A stretch of DNA of 57,218 bases from DAOUGC01 sp034429695 (GTDB lineage Bacteria > Chloroflexota > Anaerolineae > Anaerolineales > Anaerolineaceae): positions 1 through 57,218 of the forward strand of contig DAOUGC010000002.1 of the NCBI GenBank assembly GCA_034429695.1. The letters are read 5' to 3'. Of the stretch, positions 1 through 8,365 are shown piece after piece. Positions within the stretch are counted from its first letter, which is position 1, and each line of letters opens with the position of its first letter. Under the pieces are notes generated by a model. That model did not search any database and was not told the DNA's origin. It saw nothing but the letters and a program-made list of their open reading frames with translations. Both the position numbers and the translations under genes were made by a program.

Positions 1-196
1 AACATCAATGACTCGGACAGGATCACCAGGCGGTTATCTAAACAAGCCGTGATAACGTCATTTATCCCCTGCACAGGCAGGGGAACAACCAACCCCACTA
101 TACTGGTTGGCGTCGAAAAGGAACAATCGGGAAGAGTCCTAAGAAGCGGGTAGGAGAATCCCCTTAACATTTCCCCCGTGGGATGAGCGGATCAGT

Positions 197-961
197 TTAC
201 GGAACGGCTGGATCGAGCAGGCGATAGCCCATTTCAGCCATCCACTGGCACAAAAGGGGGCCGCCGTGCCGATCCTGTATCGGAATTTGATTTTCGGTCG
301 GCAGGCCGGTGAAGCCCCTGAAATAGCCGTAAGGACCCACCAACTGATCAACCGCAGCCTGTGACAGTTCAGCATCACCGATGGCGATGGCGTGAATGTG
401 GTATGCAGAATCAGGATATACCTCACCGTAATCGCGGAACCAGGCGGCAAAACCTGCCACACGCAGCGCGTGGATGACCGGATCAATGTCATCCCACAGC
501 ACCTCCCACGTGCCGGGGCGCATCACTGACAGGTCCACTGCGCCGCCGCCCAGGTGCGTACCAAAGCTTAGACTGCCGTTGTCATGATAGCTGCCCTGGG
601 TGACGCCCCACTCAACCAGATCCAGCTCACCGCCATACAGGTCAGCGGCGTGCTGCAACATGGCAAGCGTGCGGACATTCAGCGTCCACCCGTTGATCTC
701 CACCCGGTTGTAATCATCCGGTGGGCGCAGGCAGCCTTCCGGCTGCGGAAATGGCGTGGCGGTTGGTTCCGGCGTCTGTGAAGGCACAGGAGATTGGGTG
801 GGTGTGAGGGTATGCTGTGCGGTTGGCGTGGCGGCAGCAACCGTGGCCGTGCCGGTGGGCGTTGACTCCCTTAAAACGACGGCTCCGGGCTGGCAGGATA
901 CCAGCAGCCCGGAGCACAGCAGGATCAATAAAACAGGAATTACCCGGAGCTTCGATTGCAT
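197..961 (-). CDS. M15-like (D-Ala-D-Ala carboxypeptidase-like) lipoprotein
   Basis: The 254-residue product begins with a lipoprotein signal peptide: a short basic start, a hydrophobic run and a lipobox ending at Cys23. A Thr/Pro-rich low-complexity spacer (about residues 34-73) follows and would hold the catalytic part off the membrane. The C-terminal domain has the pattern S-x-x-T-H-x6-D (within SFGTHLGGGAVDL) and, later, H-I-H. This arrangement resembles the zinc site of M15/VanY-type peptidases, which trim cell-wall peptides. The start lies 24 bases downstream of the ABC-2 permease stop on the same strand, so it may be the last gene of the exporter operon. The family assignment rests on these few motifs. 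A non-peptidase relative of the same fold is possible. Confidence 0.6.
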   Translation of the reverse strand: MQSKLRVIPVLLILLCSGLLVSCQPGAVVLRESTPTGTATVAAATPTAQHTLTPTQSPVPSQTPEPTATPFPQPEGCLRPPDDYNRVEINGWTLNVRTLAMLQHAADLYGGELDLVEWGVTQGSYHDNGSLSFGTHLGGGAVDLSVMRPGTWEVLWDDIDPVIHALRVAGFAAWFRDYGEVYPDSAYHIHAIAIGDAELSQAAVDQLVGPYGYFRGFTGLPTENQIPIQDRHGGPLLCQWMAEMGYRLLDPAVP

Positions 962-985
962 GACCTGATTCTACCCGCAATCGCT

Positions 986-2095
986 TTAACGGTGCGCCTT
1001 CATTTGCGCCCGTTGGAAGACCCATACGCCAACCGCAAAGTAAATCAACGAAAGCACCAGCATGAGGATAAAGCGGAATCTGACCTGATCCCAGCCTGCC
1101 CCGCGCGCCAGCACCATTTGCATGGCTTGCATGGCCTGGGTGGCGGGCAGAAAATCAAACACGCCAAACTGGTGATCCATCAGGTTGAACAATGGCAGGG
1201 TTGGCATGGCAAAGAACGCCCCACACATGAACACCTGCACCATGGTAAACACCGCGCCGATGTTGACGGCTTCGCTGTCGTTGCGCGAAAAACTTGCCAC
1301 CAGCAGCCCAAACCCGATGGAGGAAAACCCCAATCCGAGCGAAATCACCAGCGCCAGCAGCATGGAGCCTTGCGGGTGAAAGCCAAACAACAGGGCTCCC
1401 CCCAGCATCAGCAACACCTGCGGTACGGCAATCATCATTTGCGATGCCGTCACCCCGCCCAGCATCTCCGCCGTGCTCAAGCGCGTCAGCCGCAACCGTC
1501 CCAGGGTTCCCCAACGTACCTCGCGTCCCAAAATCATGGCAGTATTGGGGATCAGAAACAGCACAGCCAGGATCATCATGCCAGGAGCGTATGCGTCAAA
1601 ATCAGTCTCGGGCGCGCGGCTGCTCAACGGCGTGACGGCGTACCGGATCACGCTGATTTTGCCAGCCTGTTCACGCAGCCAGGGAGACATGACCTGCCCC
1701 AGCAGGGTGGTGGCGTTGGTGAACGCCATGCTGGTGGCATCCCCTTTGATCACCGGAGCCTTGTTGGCATATTGCGCGCCGGTCAGATCCAGCAACACTG
1801 CCACTGAACCGTCCTTGAGTGCTGCTTCTGCCTGCTCCCGGCTGATGTCTGTACGCACATCAAACATGGGCTTGCCGTTGTCATAAGCTGCATTCACCAG
1901 CGTTTGAACCATTGCCTGGCTGGCAGCGCCATCTTCAATGACTGCAATTGGATGGGTTTTCAACCGCGGGGCCGTTCCATAACCAAACACTGTGATCATC
2001 ATCATCCCCAGCGGAAACAGTACCACCAGGATCAGCGTTTGCGGTTCGCGTAGCATCTCCAAAAAAGCCTTGCGGGTTACAAGCCACAGTTTCAT
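986..2095 (-). CDS. ABC-2 type transporter permease
   Basis: The 369-residue membrane protein has the usual architecture of ABC-2 exporter permeases. One N-terminal transmembrane helix (about residues 22-42) is followed by a long extracytoplasmic domain (about 45-175) and then five or so hydrophobic helices, the last near residues 340-360. It would form the channel half of an exporter with the ATPase upstream. Its ATG overlaps the ATPase stop (ATGA), which implies translational coupling. The second permease of this operon (3049-4191) has the same layout, so the transporter is probably a heterodimer. The substrate cannot be read from sequence. TetR-linked members usually export drugs, lipids or other hydrophobic compounds. 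Confidence 0.85.
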   Translation of the reverse strand: MKLWLVTRKAFLEMLREPQTLILVVLFPLGMMMITVFGYGTAPRLKTHPIAVIEDGAASQAMVQTLVNAAYDNGKPMFDVRTDISREQAEAALKDGSVAVLLDLTGAQYANKAPVIKGDATSMAFTNATTLLGQVMSPWLREQAGKISVIRYAVTPLSSRAPETDFDAYAPGMMILAVLFLIPNTAMILGREVRWGTLGRLRLTRLSTAEMLGGVTASQMMIAVPQVLLMLGGALLFGFHPQGSMLLALVISLGLGFSSIGFGLLVASFSRNDSEAVNIGAVFTMVQVFMCGAFFAMPTLPLFNLMDHQFGVFDFLPATQAMQAMQMVLARGAGWDQVRFRFILMLVLSLIYFAVGVWVFQRAQMKAHR

Positions 2096-3039
2096 TCGCG
2101 CAGCCTCCGCCCTGTTAACTGAATGAAGACGTCTTCCAGCGTATTGGTGCGGATGCTCACCTGTCCCGGACGCAACCCCGCGCGCTCCAAACCTTCCAAA
2201 ATTCCCGTCAGTTGCCCAACTGCATTCAGGGCGCGCACGTTGAGCAGATGGGTTTGCTCGTCCAAGGTCACATCCTCGATTGTCCCTGACAGCGCCCCCT
2301 TGATCGCCTCCAGGTTTACCTGCTCACCGTTGAGATACACCTCCACCACATCACCCTGGCCCAGGCGCTGTTTTAAACATTCCGGCGTGTCCAGCACCAG
2401 CAATTCACCGTGGTCAATGATCGCCACCCGGTCAGCAACCCGGTCAGCTTCATCCATGTTATGCGTGGTGAGGATCACTGTCTTGCGCCGGGCAAGCGAC
2501 TGGATGTACTGGCGCACCTTAACGCGGCTCTGCGGGTCCAGCCCGGCTTCCGGCTCATCGAACACCACAATCTCAGGGTCGTGCACCAGCGCCATGGCAA
2601 TATTCAAGCGGCGCTGAATGCCCCCTGAGAGCGTGCGCGCCTGTTTGTTGCGTTTTTCCTCCAGGTCCAAATCCTTAATCAAACGTTCCGCGTTGGCACG
2701 CCCGGTCTGCGACTTCAACCCGTACATTTCAGCCATGAACACCAGTTGCTCGTACACCGTCAGGCGCTCCCACAGCACAACACTCTGCGGGCACACCCCC
2801 ACCCTGGCGCGCAGGTCGTCATCGCCATTGCTGATCGGCTTGCCGTGGATCAGCACCTGTCCTCCGTCTGGTTTCACCAGCCCGCACATCATGTTGATCG
2901 ACGTGGTTTTGCCGGCGCCATTGGGTCCCAGAAATCCAAAAACCTCGCCTTCATGTACTTCAAGGGACAGATCCTTTACCGCGGTAAAAGCCCCATACCG
3001 TTTGGTCAAATTCATGGTCTGCAAAACAATCCCGTTCAT
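2092..3039 (-). CDS. ABC transporter ATP-binding protein
   Basis: The 315-residue ATPase powers the two flanking ABC-2 permeases. It has a Walker A motif GPNGAGKTT near residues 39-47, an ABC signature LSGGIQRR, a Walker B ending in VVFDEPEAGLDP and a switch histidine in TTHNMDEA. The C-terminal 90 residues form the extension typical of DrrA/CcmA-like exporter ATPases. The ATG follows a strong AGGAGG five bases upstream. It lies between the two permease genes: 9 bases after the upstream permease and overlapping the downstream one by 4 bases. The order TetR-permease-ATPase-permease suggests one polycistronic message. Confidence 0.93.
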   Translation of the reverse strand: MNGIVLQTMNLTKRYGAFTAVKDLSLEVHEGEVFGFLGPNGAGKTTSINMMCGLVKPDGGQVLIHGKPISNGDDDLRARVGVCPQSVVLWERLTVYEQLVFMAEMYGLKSQTGRANAERLIKDLDLEEKRNKQARTLSGGIQRRLNIAMALVHDPEIVVFDEPEAGLDPQSRVKVRQYIQSLARRKTVILTTHNMDEADRVADRVAIIDHGELLVLDTPECLKQRLGQGDVVEVYLNGEQVNLEAIKGALSGTIEDVTLDEQTHLLNVRALNAVGQLTGILEGLERAGLRPGQVSIRTNTLEDVFIQLTGRRLRE

Positions 3040-3048
3040 GGTTGCCTC

Positions 3049-4191
3049 CTATGCTTTTCGCAGCCGTAATCGCCCGTATAACCACACGCCGAACGCCAAA
3101 TATGCCAGGGAAAGAACCAGCATGGCGATCAGTTCAAACAGAACGTCGCCCGCACCGTCGCCAAAGATCAACACCCTGCGCATGGCTTCGGCGGCATGCG
3201 CTGTGGGAAAAATGTCGTACAGCGAGATCACCCGTCCGCCCAGCCTGAAAACCTCCATCGGCGGAATGGGAAACACCGCACCCGAAAGAAATACCAGCGG
3301 CATCATAATCAGCGAGCCGATGTTGGCTGCCTCGCCGTCATTTTTGGCAAAACAGGCGGTGAGGAATCCCATGCCACACGCTGACAGGCTGAGCCCCATG
3401 CCGATCAGCATCGCAACCAGCAGGTTGCCCGGGCTGTCGAAACCCATCAGCAGAGCAATGCCAAAGGTCAAGGGAACCTGCACCGCCGACTCAACCATGA
3501 TGGCGATCACCACGCCTCCCAGCACGTCACCCGGCGTGGCGCGGCTTAAGCACAACCGCTTGAGGGTACCGTTGACATCCTCACGCACCAGCACCATGGC
3601 AGCAGTCACAATACCAAACATGATCCCAAAAACCAGCGTACCCGCCACCCCAAACTGGAAGTCGGACATCTTACCGGTATTGGTCACAAACTCCCAGTTC
3701 ATGGCGATCTCCTGCGGCTGGTTGGTGGCGGCATCGGCAAAGCTGTCCACCTCGCCTTCAAGAAAACCGCGCGCAAAGACAAACATGTCGCTTCCTGGGT
3801 CGCCGTGCAACTCAATCTCAACTGGAGCCAAAACCCCGGCCTGATCAAGCGTCTGGCTGAAGTTGGACGGGATGACCAGCAGCATGGCAGCTTTGTTCTC
3901 CAGCAGATCCACCCCGGCAGCCTGCCTGCCATTCACCTGCCGGACGGTGAAAACCGGTTTGCCGTCAAACTGCGCCGCCGAAAGGTGTTCGACCAGCGCC
4001 TGCCCTTGCGGGCCAGAGTCCTGATCGAGTACGAGCAGGGTCAGGTAATTGGAAATCCCGCTGGACATGCCTCCGTAAGATATGAAATAAAACATCACCA
4101 GCAGGGATGGAAAGATGAGAAAAATACCCAGCAACTGGGGTTCGCGCAGATTTTCCAGCAGGGTCTTTCTGGCAATGGAGAAAGCTCTCAT
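3049..4191 (-). CDS. ABC-2 type transporter permease
   Basis: The 380-residue permease pairs with the ATPase gene that follows it. It has a helix at about residues 20-40, a large soluble loop (about 45-190) and a C-terminal block of five hydrophobic segments, which is the ABC-2 exporter layout. The loop carries several acidic residues and no obvious lipid-anchor motif. The start ATG overlaps the TetR stop codon (ATGA), so it is translated from the TetR message and controlled by the palindrome in front of that gene. It is a distant paralogue of the permease at 986-2095. Confidence 0.87.
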   Translation of the reverse strand: MRAFSIARKTLLENLREPQLLGIFLIFPSLLVMFYFISYGGMSSGISNYLTLLVLDQDSGPQGQALVEHLSAAQFDGKPVFTVRQVNGRQAAGVDLLENKAAMLLVIPSNFSQTLDQAGVLAPVEIELHGDPGSDMFVFARGFLEGEVDSFADAATNQPQEIAMNWEFVTNTGKMSDFQFGVAGTLVFGIMFGIVTAAMVLVREDVNGTLKRLCLSRATPGDVLGGVVIAIMVESAVQVPLTFGIALLMGFDSPGNLLVAMLIGMGLSLSACGMGFLTACFAKNDGEAANIGSLIMMPLVFLSGAVFPIPPMEVFRLGGRVISLYDIFPTAHAAEAMRRVLIFGDGAGDVLFELIAMLVLSLAYLAFGVWLYGRLRLRKA

Positions 4192-4904
4192 GATGTTGTA
4201 TCTCCTGACGGCGCCAGCCCCCGGCCCAACAACTGCACCAGGGCAGCCATCAGGCGTTCGGGGGGCATCTCGGGTGAATATAACTGAAAGTAATTATTAA
4301 GGTAGGGGATCAGGCGAGCGTCCCCCAGGGCGATCACCAGAGCGTTAACCAGCCTGGCGGTGGCTTCAACATCCAGGTCGGTGCGCAGTTCACCGCGCTC
4401 CACCCCTTTGCGCACCATGTCGGTCATCATTTCGCGCAACACATCAGCAATGGGTATCACCACCCGGTCACGGTACTGATCGCCGCCATTTTTGTAGGCA
4501 GCCGCAGCGAAAAAGCGCACAAAGGCAGCTTCCTGCTCGCCCCACTCCACCCCACCGCTCAAATACGCCTCAACCGCGTCATTGAAGTTCATCTCAACCA
4601 GGAACGGGCGGTAATACTGGAACGAGTCCACGGTTACCTGCACCGAGAGGCGCATGGCAAATTCAAGCAGGTTCTCGCGATTGGTGAAGTACTGGTAGAG
4701 TGACCCAACCGGTACATCTGCGCGCTGTGCCACCCGTTTGATGTTTAGATCCGCGGGTCCGGCTTCAGCAGATTCTTCCAGGATGGCATTCAGCACACGC
4801 TGCTGGCGTTCGGGGTCCAGTCGCCGAAAAGTTGCGGTGACCAACCCCTCATCTTCCAGGCTAAGTAACATGGCGTACAGTTCTGCGGGAGATATGGGCG
4901 TCAT
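4188..4904 (-). CDS. TetR/AcrR family repressor, first gene of the exporter operon
   Basis: The 238-residue TetR-type regulator has its helix-turn-helix at about residues 55-85. This includes the V-P-V-G-S-L-Y-Q-Y-F recognition-helix pattern and an L-L-E-F-A motif after it. The remaining 150 residues are a helical ligand-binding and dimerisation domain. About 25 extra residues precede the DNA-binding domain. The gene is the first of a coupled operon with the ABC-2 exporter. Its own start codon lies inside a perfect 14-bp inverted repeat that also covers the -10 element, so autorepression relieved by an exported ligand is the simplest reading. A purine-rich AGAGG lies 10 bases before the ATG. 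Confidence 0.9.
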   Translation of the reverse strand: MTPISPAELYAMLLSLEDEGLVTATFRRLDPERQQRVLNAILEESAEAGPADLNIKRVAQRADVPVGSLYQYFTNRENLLEFAMRLSVQVTVDSFQYYRPFLVEMNFNDAVEAYLSGGVEWGEQEAAFVRFFAAAAYKNGGDQYRDRVVIPIADVLREMMTDMVRKGVERGELRTDLDVEATARLVNALVIALGDARLIPYLNNYFQLYSPEMPPERLMAALVQLLGRGLAPSGDTTS

Positions 4905-4934
4905 AGAATATGAACCTCTAGTTCATATTCTATG
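4902..4934. promoter_or_regulatory. Perfect palindromic operator over promoter and start codon of the TetR gene
   Basis: The arms CATAGAATATGAAC (4902-4915) and GTTCATATTCTATG (4921-4934) are exact reverse complements around a 5-bp spacer. A further half-site, GTTCATAT, lies at 4942-4949. On the minus strand the palindrome covers the -10 box, the likely transcription start, the ribosome-binding site and the ATG. It is the expected binding site of the adjacent TetR protein. Confidence 0.85.
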
Positions 4935-4955
4935 ACCATTAAGTTCATATGTCAA
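4927..4955 (-). promoter_or_regulatory. Sigma70-type promoter of the TetR/ABC-2 operon
   Basis: Read on the minus strand, TTGACA (4955-4950) and TAGAAT (4932-4927) are separated by exactly 17 bases. The predicted start point near 4920 gives a leader of only about 16 bases. The -10 box lies inside the inverted repeat at 4902-4934. Confidence 0.85.
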
Positions 4956-4970
4956 GAGGAAACAGGAAAC

Positions 4971-4996
4971 AAAAAAGCCGGTCCACATGGACCGGC
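4971..4996 (-). terminator. Intrinsic terminator of the TPR protein gene
   Basis: On the minus strand an 8-bp perfect stem (GCCGGTCC / GGACCGGC) with a 4-base loop is followed by six T residues. It lies 20 bases after the stop codon of the TPR gene and just before the TetR operon promoter, so it insulates the two units. Confidence 0.9.
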
Positions 4997-5016
4997 TCAG
5001 ATCATGCCCTGTTTGA

Positions 5017-5754
5017 TTAGTAACCCGTTTGCCCAAGCAGACTGGTGGCTTCATCCACCAACGCCTGATCGGGTTGCAGCGAGATTAACAGGCGAAAATC
5101 ATTGGCGGCATCCTGCATCCGACCGGTTTGCATCAAAGCCTTTCCATGTTCCAGCAAGCCATTTGGGTCGGTTGGATGATAGCCAAGAAAAATATCCAGA
5201 TCAGTGACCGTCATTCCCCAGTTGCCGAGCTTTCCGTTGGTCATCGCCCGCCAGTAATAGGCATCCGCATAATCCAAGCGCAAATCAATGGCGCGGGTCA
5301 ACATCAACCGGGCGTCTTCATATTGTTCCATTTTGAAATGCGCCACACCTTGATAATAATACACCTCAGGATCTTCAGGCAATCCTGCTGCCGCATTGCG
5401 CAAATCCTCCAATGCTTCCGCCGGTTTTCCAGCGTCCAGCAATATTTTGGCACGCTGCAAGTAAGCGCCAGGGTTCCCAGCATCCTTATCGATCGCCTCT
5501 GAAACCGCCTCAAGCGCCTGTTCTGGATCATCCTGGGCAATTGCCACCTGTGCGGCCACAACCAGCTCTTGAGATTCTTCATCCGGCACAGGTGTGGATG
5601 CACCCAGCTCAGGCAGGGCGATCTTGCTGCCGCCCAGCAAGGAGAACAACAGAACACCCAGAGCAACAATGAAAATCACAACCACGATGATGGGGATGCG
5701 CAAAAACTTTTTCTTCGGTTGGAGAACAGGAGCGTTGTCTTGAGAATTGGTCAT
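5017..5754 (-). CDS. Membrane-anchored TPR protein
   Basis: The 245-residue protein has a basic N-terminus (KPKKKFLR), a single hydrophobic helix at about residues 19-41 and no cleavage site, so it should be a signal-anchored protein facing outward. From about residue 66 there are four or five tetratricopeptide repeats, recognisable by the A-x-x-x-L / Y / A-x-x-D-x-x-x-A pattern (for example PGAYLQRAKILLDAGKPAEA). TPRs are protein-interaction scaffolds, and the sequence does not show the partner. The gene is monocistronic and divergent from the SLOG-like gene. It shares a 170-bp intergenic region with that gene but no overlapping element that would prove co-regulation. Confidence 0.85.
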   Translation of the reverse strand: MTNSQDNAPVLQPKKKFLRIPIIVVVIFIVALGVLLFSLLGGSKIALPELGASTPVPDEESQELVVAAQVAIAQDDPEQALEAVSEAIDKDAGNPGAYLQRAKILLDAGKPAEALEDLRNAAAGLPEDPEVYYYQGVAHFKMEQYEDARLMLTRAIDLRLDYADAYYWRAMTNGKLGNWGMTVTDLDIFLGYHPTDPNGLLEHGKALMQTGRMQDAANDFRLLISLQPDQALVDEATSLLGQTGY

Positions 5755-5878
5755 GGTGAATACCAGATATTATGGACAATGGATCAACTTGTTGAACCGG
5801 AGGGGTCATACCGCAATAAAGAAAGTTTAACATACTTGACAGGCATGTCAATTAACAAACAACTCTGCGGCGTTTACA

Positions 5879-5916
5879 TTGCGATTCTGTCAGGATGACG
5901 TAAAATAAAGTCATCC
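5879..5916 (+). promoter_or_regulatory. Candidate promoter and flanking inverted repeat of the SLOG/RyR operon
   Basis: TTGCGA (5879-5884) and TAAAAT (5901-5906) are separated by 16 bases and resemble a sigma70 promoter. The -10 box lies between two 7-bp arms, GGATGAC (5893-5899) and GTCATCC (5910-5916), which are exact reverse complements. A repressor bound there would block transcription of 5927-8365. A separate small palindrome, TTGACA-GGCA-TGTCAA, lies at 5836-5851 in the same divergent gap. Confidence 0.5.
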
Positions 5917-5926
5917 CCGAGGGCTC

Positions 5927-6505
5927 ATGATCAAAATCGCCATTACCGGACACCGCTTTTTAGCAGAAGAAGACCGCATCACCGCCAGTATTAAACAAGT
6001 GGCACGCCGGCTTCTGATTGATTTTCCCCGCGAGGATTTCAGCATATTCACCTGTCTGGCTGAAGGCGCCGACCGGCTGGCTGCCCGCATTTTGACGCCT
6101 GCACTGGGCGCCAGAATGGTGGCAGTTTTGCCCATGTCCATTGAGGACTATTCCCAGGATTTCTCAACCCCCGCTTCACAGTTGGAATTTGAACAAATGC
6201 TGGAAAACGCCAACCTGGTGGTGGAACTGACCCCCAAGGATGAGCGTTCCACCGCATACGAAGCCGGCAATCATTACCTGCTGCATCATTGTGATCTCCT
6301 GCTGGCAATCTGGGATGGTCAACCGGCGCAGGGATCTGGCGGCGCAGGCGAACTGGTGGAAAATGCGCGCTGTCTTTCCATTCCCCTGGCATGGATCAAA
6401 GCCGGAAACCGGCTGCCCGGCACCACCACCCCCACCAGTCTGGGCGAGAGCCAGGGTAAACTGGTGTGGGAAAATTATGAAAACCTGCAGGTTGCTGAGG
6501 AGTAA
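5927..6505 (+). CDS. SLOG-like Rossmannoid nucleotide-sensor candidate
   Basis: The 192-residue soluble protein begins with a beta strand and the loop ITGHR (residues 6-10). A later segment, LAEGADRLAARI (about 44-55), and a V-L-P-M strand follow. This is the pattern of the SLOG superfamily and of DprA/lysine-decarboxylase-like Rossmann folds that bind nucleotides. SLOG domains are known as sensors, for example of the TIR-made signal in Thoeris ThsA. Whether this one binds a ligand or cleaves a nucleotide is not visible. It starts 11 bases after the right arm of an inverted repeat, has GAGGG just before its ATG, and ends 6 bases before the TrkA-RyR gene, so the two are surely one operon. Confidence 0.7.
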   Translation: MIKIAITGHRFLAEEDRITASIKQVARRLLIDFPREDFSIFTCLAEGADRLAARILTPALGARMVAVLPMSIEDYSQDFSTPASQLEFEQMLENANLVVELTPKDERSTAYEAGNHYLLHHCDLLLAIWDGQPAQGSGGAGELVENARCLSIPLAWIKAGNRLPGTTTPTSLGESQGKLVWENYENLQVAEE

Positions 6506-6511
6506 TACAGA

Positions 6512-8365
6512 ATGCGCAATCACAAAAAAGCGGTGCGCGCCGTGACCACCCCCCGCAACTCGATCCCACTGCGCCGAAGGCTGCTGGCATTCTGGACGGA
6601 TGTGCGCTGGCCGTTGATCGGTCTGCTGGCGCTTATTTCACTGGCGCTTGGCATGCAGGGATTTATGATCTATCACCGTTCAATCGGCACCCAGTACAAT
6701 CTGCTGGATGCCTTTTATCAGTCCATTCAGTTGTTTGGCATGGAATCCGTTGAGGCCCAACCGCTGGGCGTCATGCCGTGGCAATTGCAGGTAACCCGTT
6801 TGCTCTCGCCCCTCATCGCCGCCATTGCCGTGGTTCAGGCGCTGGCGCTGGTCTTCCAGCAACAAATGGAGCGGCTGCGCCTGTACTTTCTGCGCGACCA
6901 CATCGTTTTGTGCGGGTTGGGCCGCCGCGGCCTGCTGTTGACCAGAACGTTCCAGTCTGAGGGGCGTCAGGTGGTGGTGATCGAACAGGATGCTGCCAAC
7001 CCCATGCTGGGAACCTGCCGCGAGTACGGCGCGATCACCCTGGTGGGAGACGCGCGCGACCCGTTGATTCTGATTAAGGCAGGTATTTTGCGCGCCCGCT
7101 ATTTGTTCACCGCATCCGGCGACGATGGAACCAATGCCGAGATCGCCGTCCAGGCCTGGAGGTTGGTGCAGAATACCCCCGGCCCACAACTGCTGTGCCG
7201 AACCCACATATATGACCGCCTGTTGTGGACGCTGCTGCGCGAAAATGAATTTAACGGCAAAACCGGTCCGCGTTTCCGATTGGAGTTCTTCAATACCTTC
7301 GATATGGGTGCGCGCATGTTGCTGCGCGAATACCCACCGTTCCCACCCAAACCAGTGGATTTCATGCCCATCCCGGGGCTGTTGATCATTGGGCTGGGGC
7401 ATCTTGGCGAAAGTATCGCCATCCTCGCTGGCCAACAATGGCACACCCATTTCCTCAAGACCGGTGCTCGCCTGCGCATTGAGGTTGTTGACCCGTTTGC
7501 AGACGCCAAGGTTGCCGCCCTGCTCACGCAATACCCCCTGCTGGATACGGTATGTGAGTTTGTACGCCACTCCATTGACACCTATTCACCCGAGTTCTAC
7601 GCTGGCAGGTTCCTGATGGATGCCGAAGGCAACAGCTCAATCACACATGCCTATATCTGCATGGATGATTCGGCTGTGGCGTTGAGTGCCGGACTGGCCC
7701 TGCTGGGTCATTTGCGCAGCCAGCCGGTGAAGATCCTGGTGCGCATGAGCGAGGACAGCGGATTGGCCAGCCTGATCACCACCACGCGCGGGATGGAGGA
7801 AAGCGAGTCACAACTACTGGCCTTCGGGTTGATTGACCGTACCTGCCGCCCGGGAATCCTGGAGGACGGCACGCACGAAACCCTGGCGCGCGTGATCCAT
7901 GAAGAATACCTGCATGAGATGGAACTGCTCGGGCTGACCCATGACCCCGTTGACCGCCCTGCCATTTTGCCCTGGGAGAAACTGGATGAACGTTACCGCC
8001 AGTCAAACCTCAATCAGGCGCTGGAAATAGGCAAAAAACTGAATGCCATCGGCTGTGGACTGGCCCCCTGGACTGCGTTTGATGCCGAGGAGTTCACCTT
8101 TACAGATGAAGAGATCGAAAAGATGGCGCATCTTGAGCATATCCGCTGGGTGGATGAGCGCCTGTCATGGGGTTGGCGCTATGCCCCGCAACGGGATAAC
8201 CGCGCAATGACCCACCCTGACCTGCTCGACTGGGATGACCCGCTCTTCACCACCCAGGAGAAGGACCGGCAGACGGTGCGCAAAATTCCGTATTTCCTGG
8301 CGCGCGCCGGTTTTCAGGTTTATCGCATGAGGTCGGTCAAGCAGGCCCGCACAATCACGAAGTAA
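6512..8365 (+). CDS. Membrane TrkA-N/RCK-like protein with C-terminal RyR domain
   Basis: The 617-residue protein has two transmembrane helices (about 33-52 and 96-116) around a pore-like hydrophobic loop at 62-78. This layout resembles a two-helix channel, but the K+ selectivity signature T-V-G-Y-G is absent. A TrkA-N Rossmann domain follows with the dinucleotide loop GLGRRG (135-140). A second Rossmann-like stretch follows (GLGHLGES, near residue 295), and the protein ends in a RyR domain (about 530-607) with the pattern LEHIRWVDERLSWGWRY. RyR domains occur in ryanodine receptors and in bacterial proteins of unknown biochemical role. The same domain ends the RelA/SpoT-like protein encoded convergently nearby. 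A ligand-gated membrane effector is an inference. The last 11 bases overlap the convergent TIR gene. Confidence 0.8.
   Translation: MRNHKKAVRAVTTPRNSIPLRRRLLAFWTDVRWPLIGLLALISLALGMQGFMIYHRSIGTQYNLLDAFYQSIQLFGMESVEAQPLGVMPWQLQVTRLLSPLIAAIAVVQALALVFQQQMERLRLYFLRDHIVLCGLGRRGLLLTRTFQSEGRQVVVIEQDAANPMLGTCREYGAITLVGDARDPLILIKAGILRARYLFTASGDDGTNAEIAVQAWRLVQNTPGPQLLCRTHIYDRLLWTLLRENEFNGKTGPRFRLEFFNTFDMGARMLLREYPPFPPKPVDFMPIPGLLIIGLGHLGESIAILAGQQWHTHFLKTGARLRIEVVDPFADAKVAALLTQYPLLDTVCEFVRHSIDTYSPEFYAGRFLMDAEGNSSITHAYICMDDSAVALSAGLALLGHLRSQPVKILVRMSEDSGLASLITTTRGMEESESQLLAFGLIDRTCRPGILEDGTHETLARVIHEEYLHEMELLGLTHDPVDRPAILPWEKLDERYRQSNLNQALEIGKKLNAIGCGLAPWTAFDAEEFTFTDEEIEKMAHLEHIRWVDERLSWGWRYAPQRDNRAMTHPDLLDWDDPLFTTQEKDRQTVRKIPYFLARAGFQVYRMRSVKQARTITK

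Noticed and set aside
66..83. Hairpin CCCCTGC-ACAG-GCAGGGG at the window edge
   Set aside because: The 7-bp stem is perfect but no T run follows on either strand, so it does not qualify as an intrinsic terminator. Nothing else is visible in 1-196.
6512..8365. Ordinary potassium channel or Trk uptake component
   Set aside because: The selectivity sequence T-V-G-Y-G is missing, and the C-terminus is a RyR domain rather than TrkA-C.
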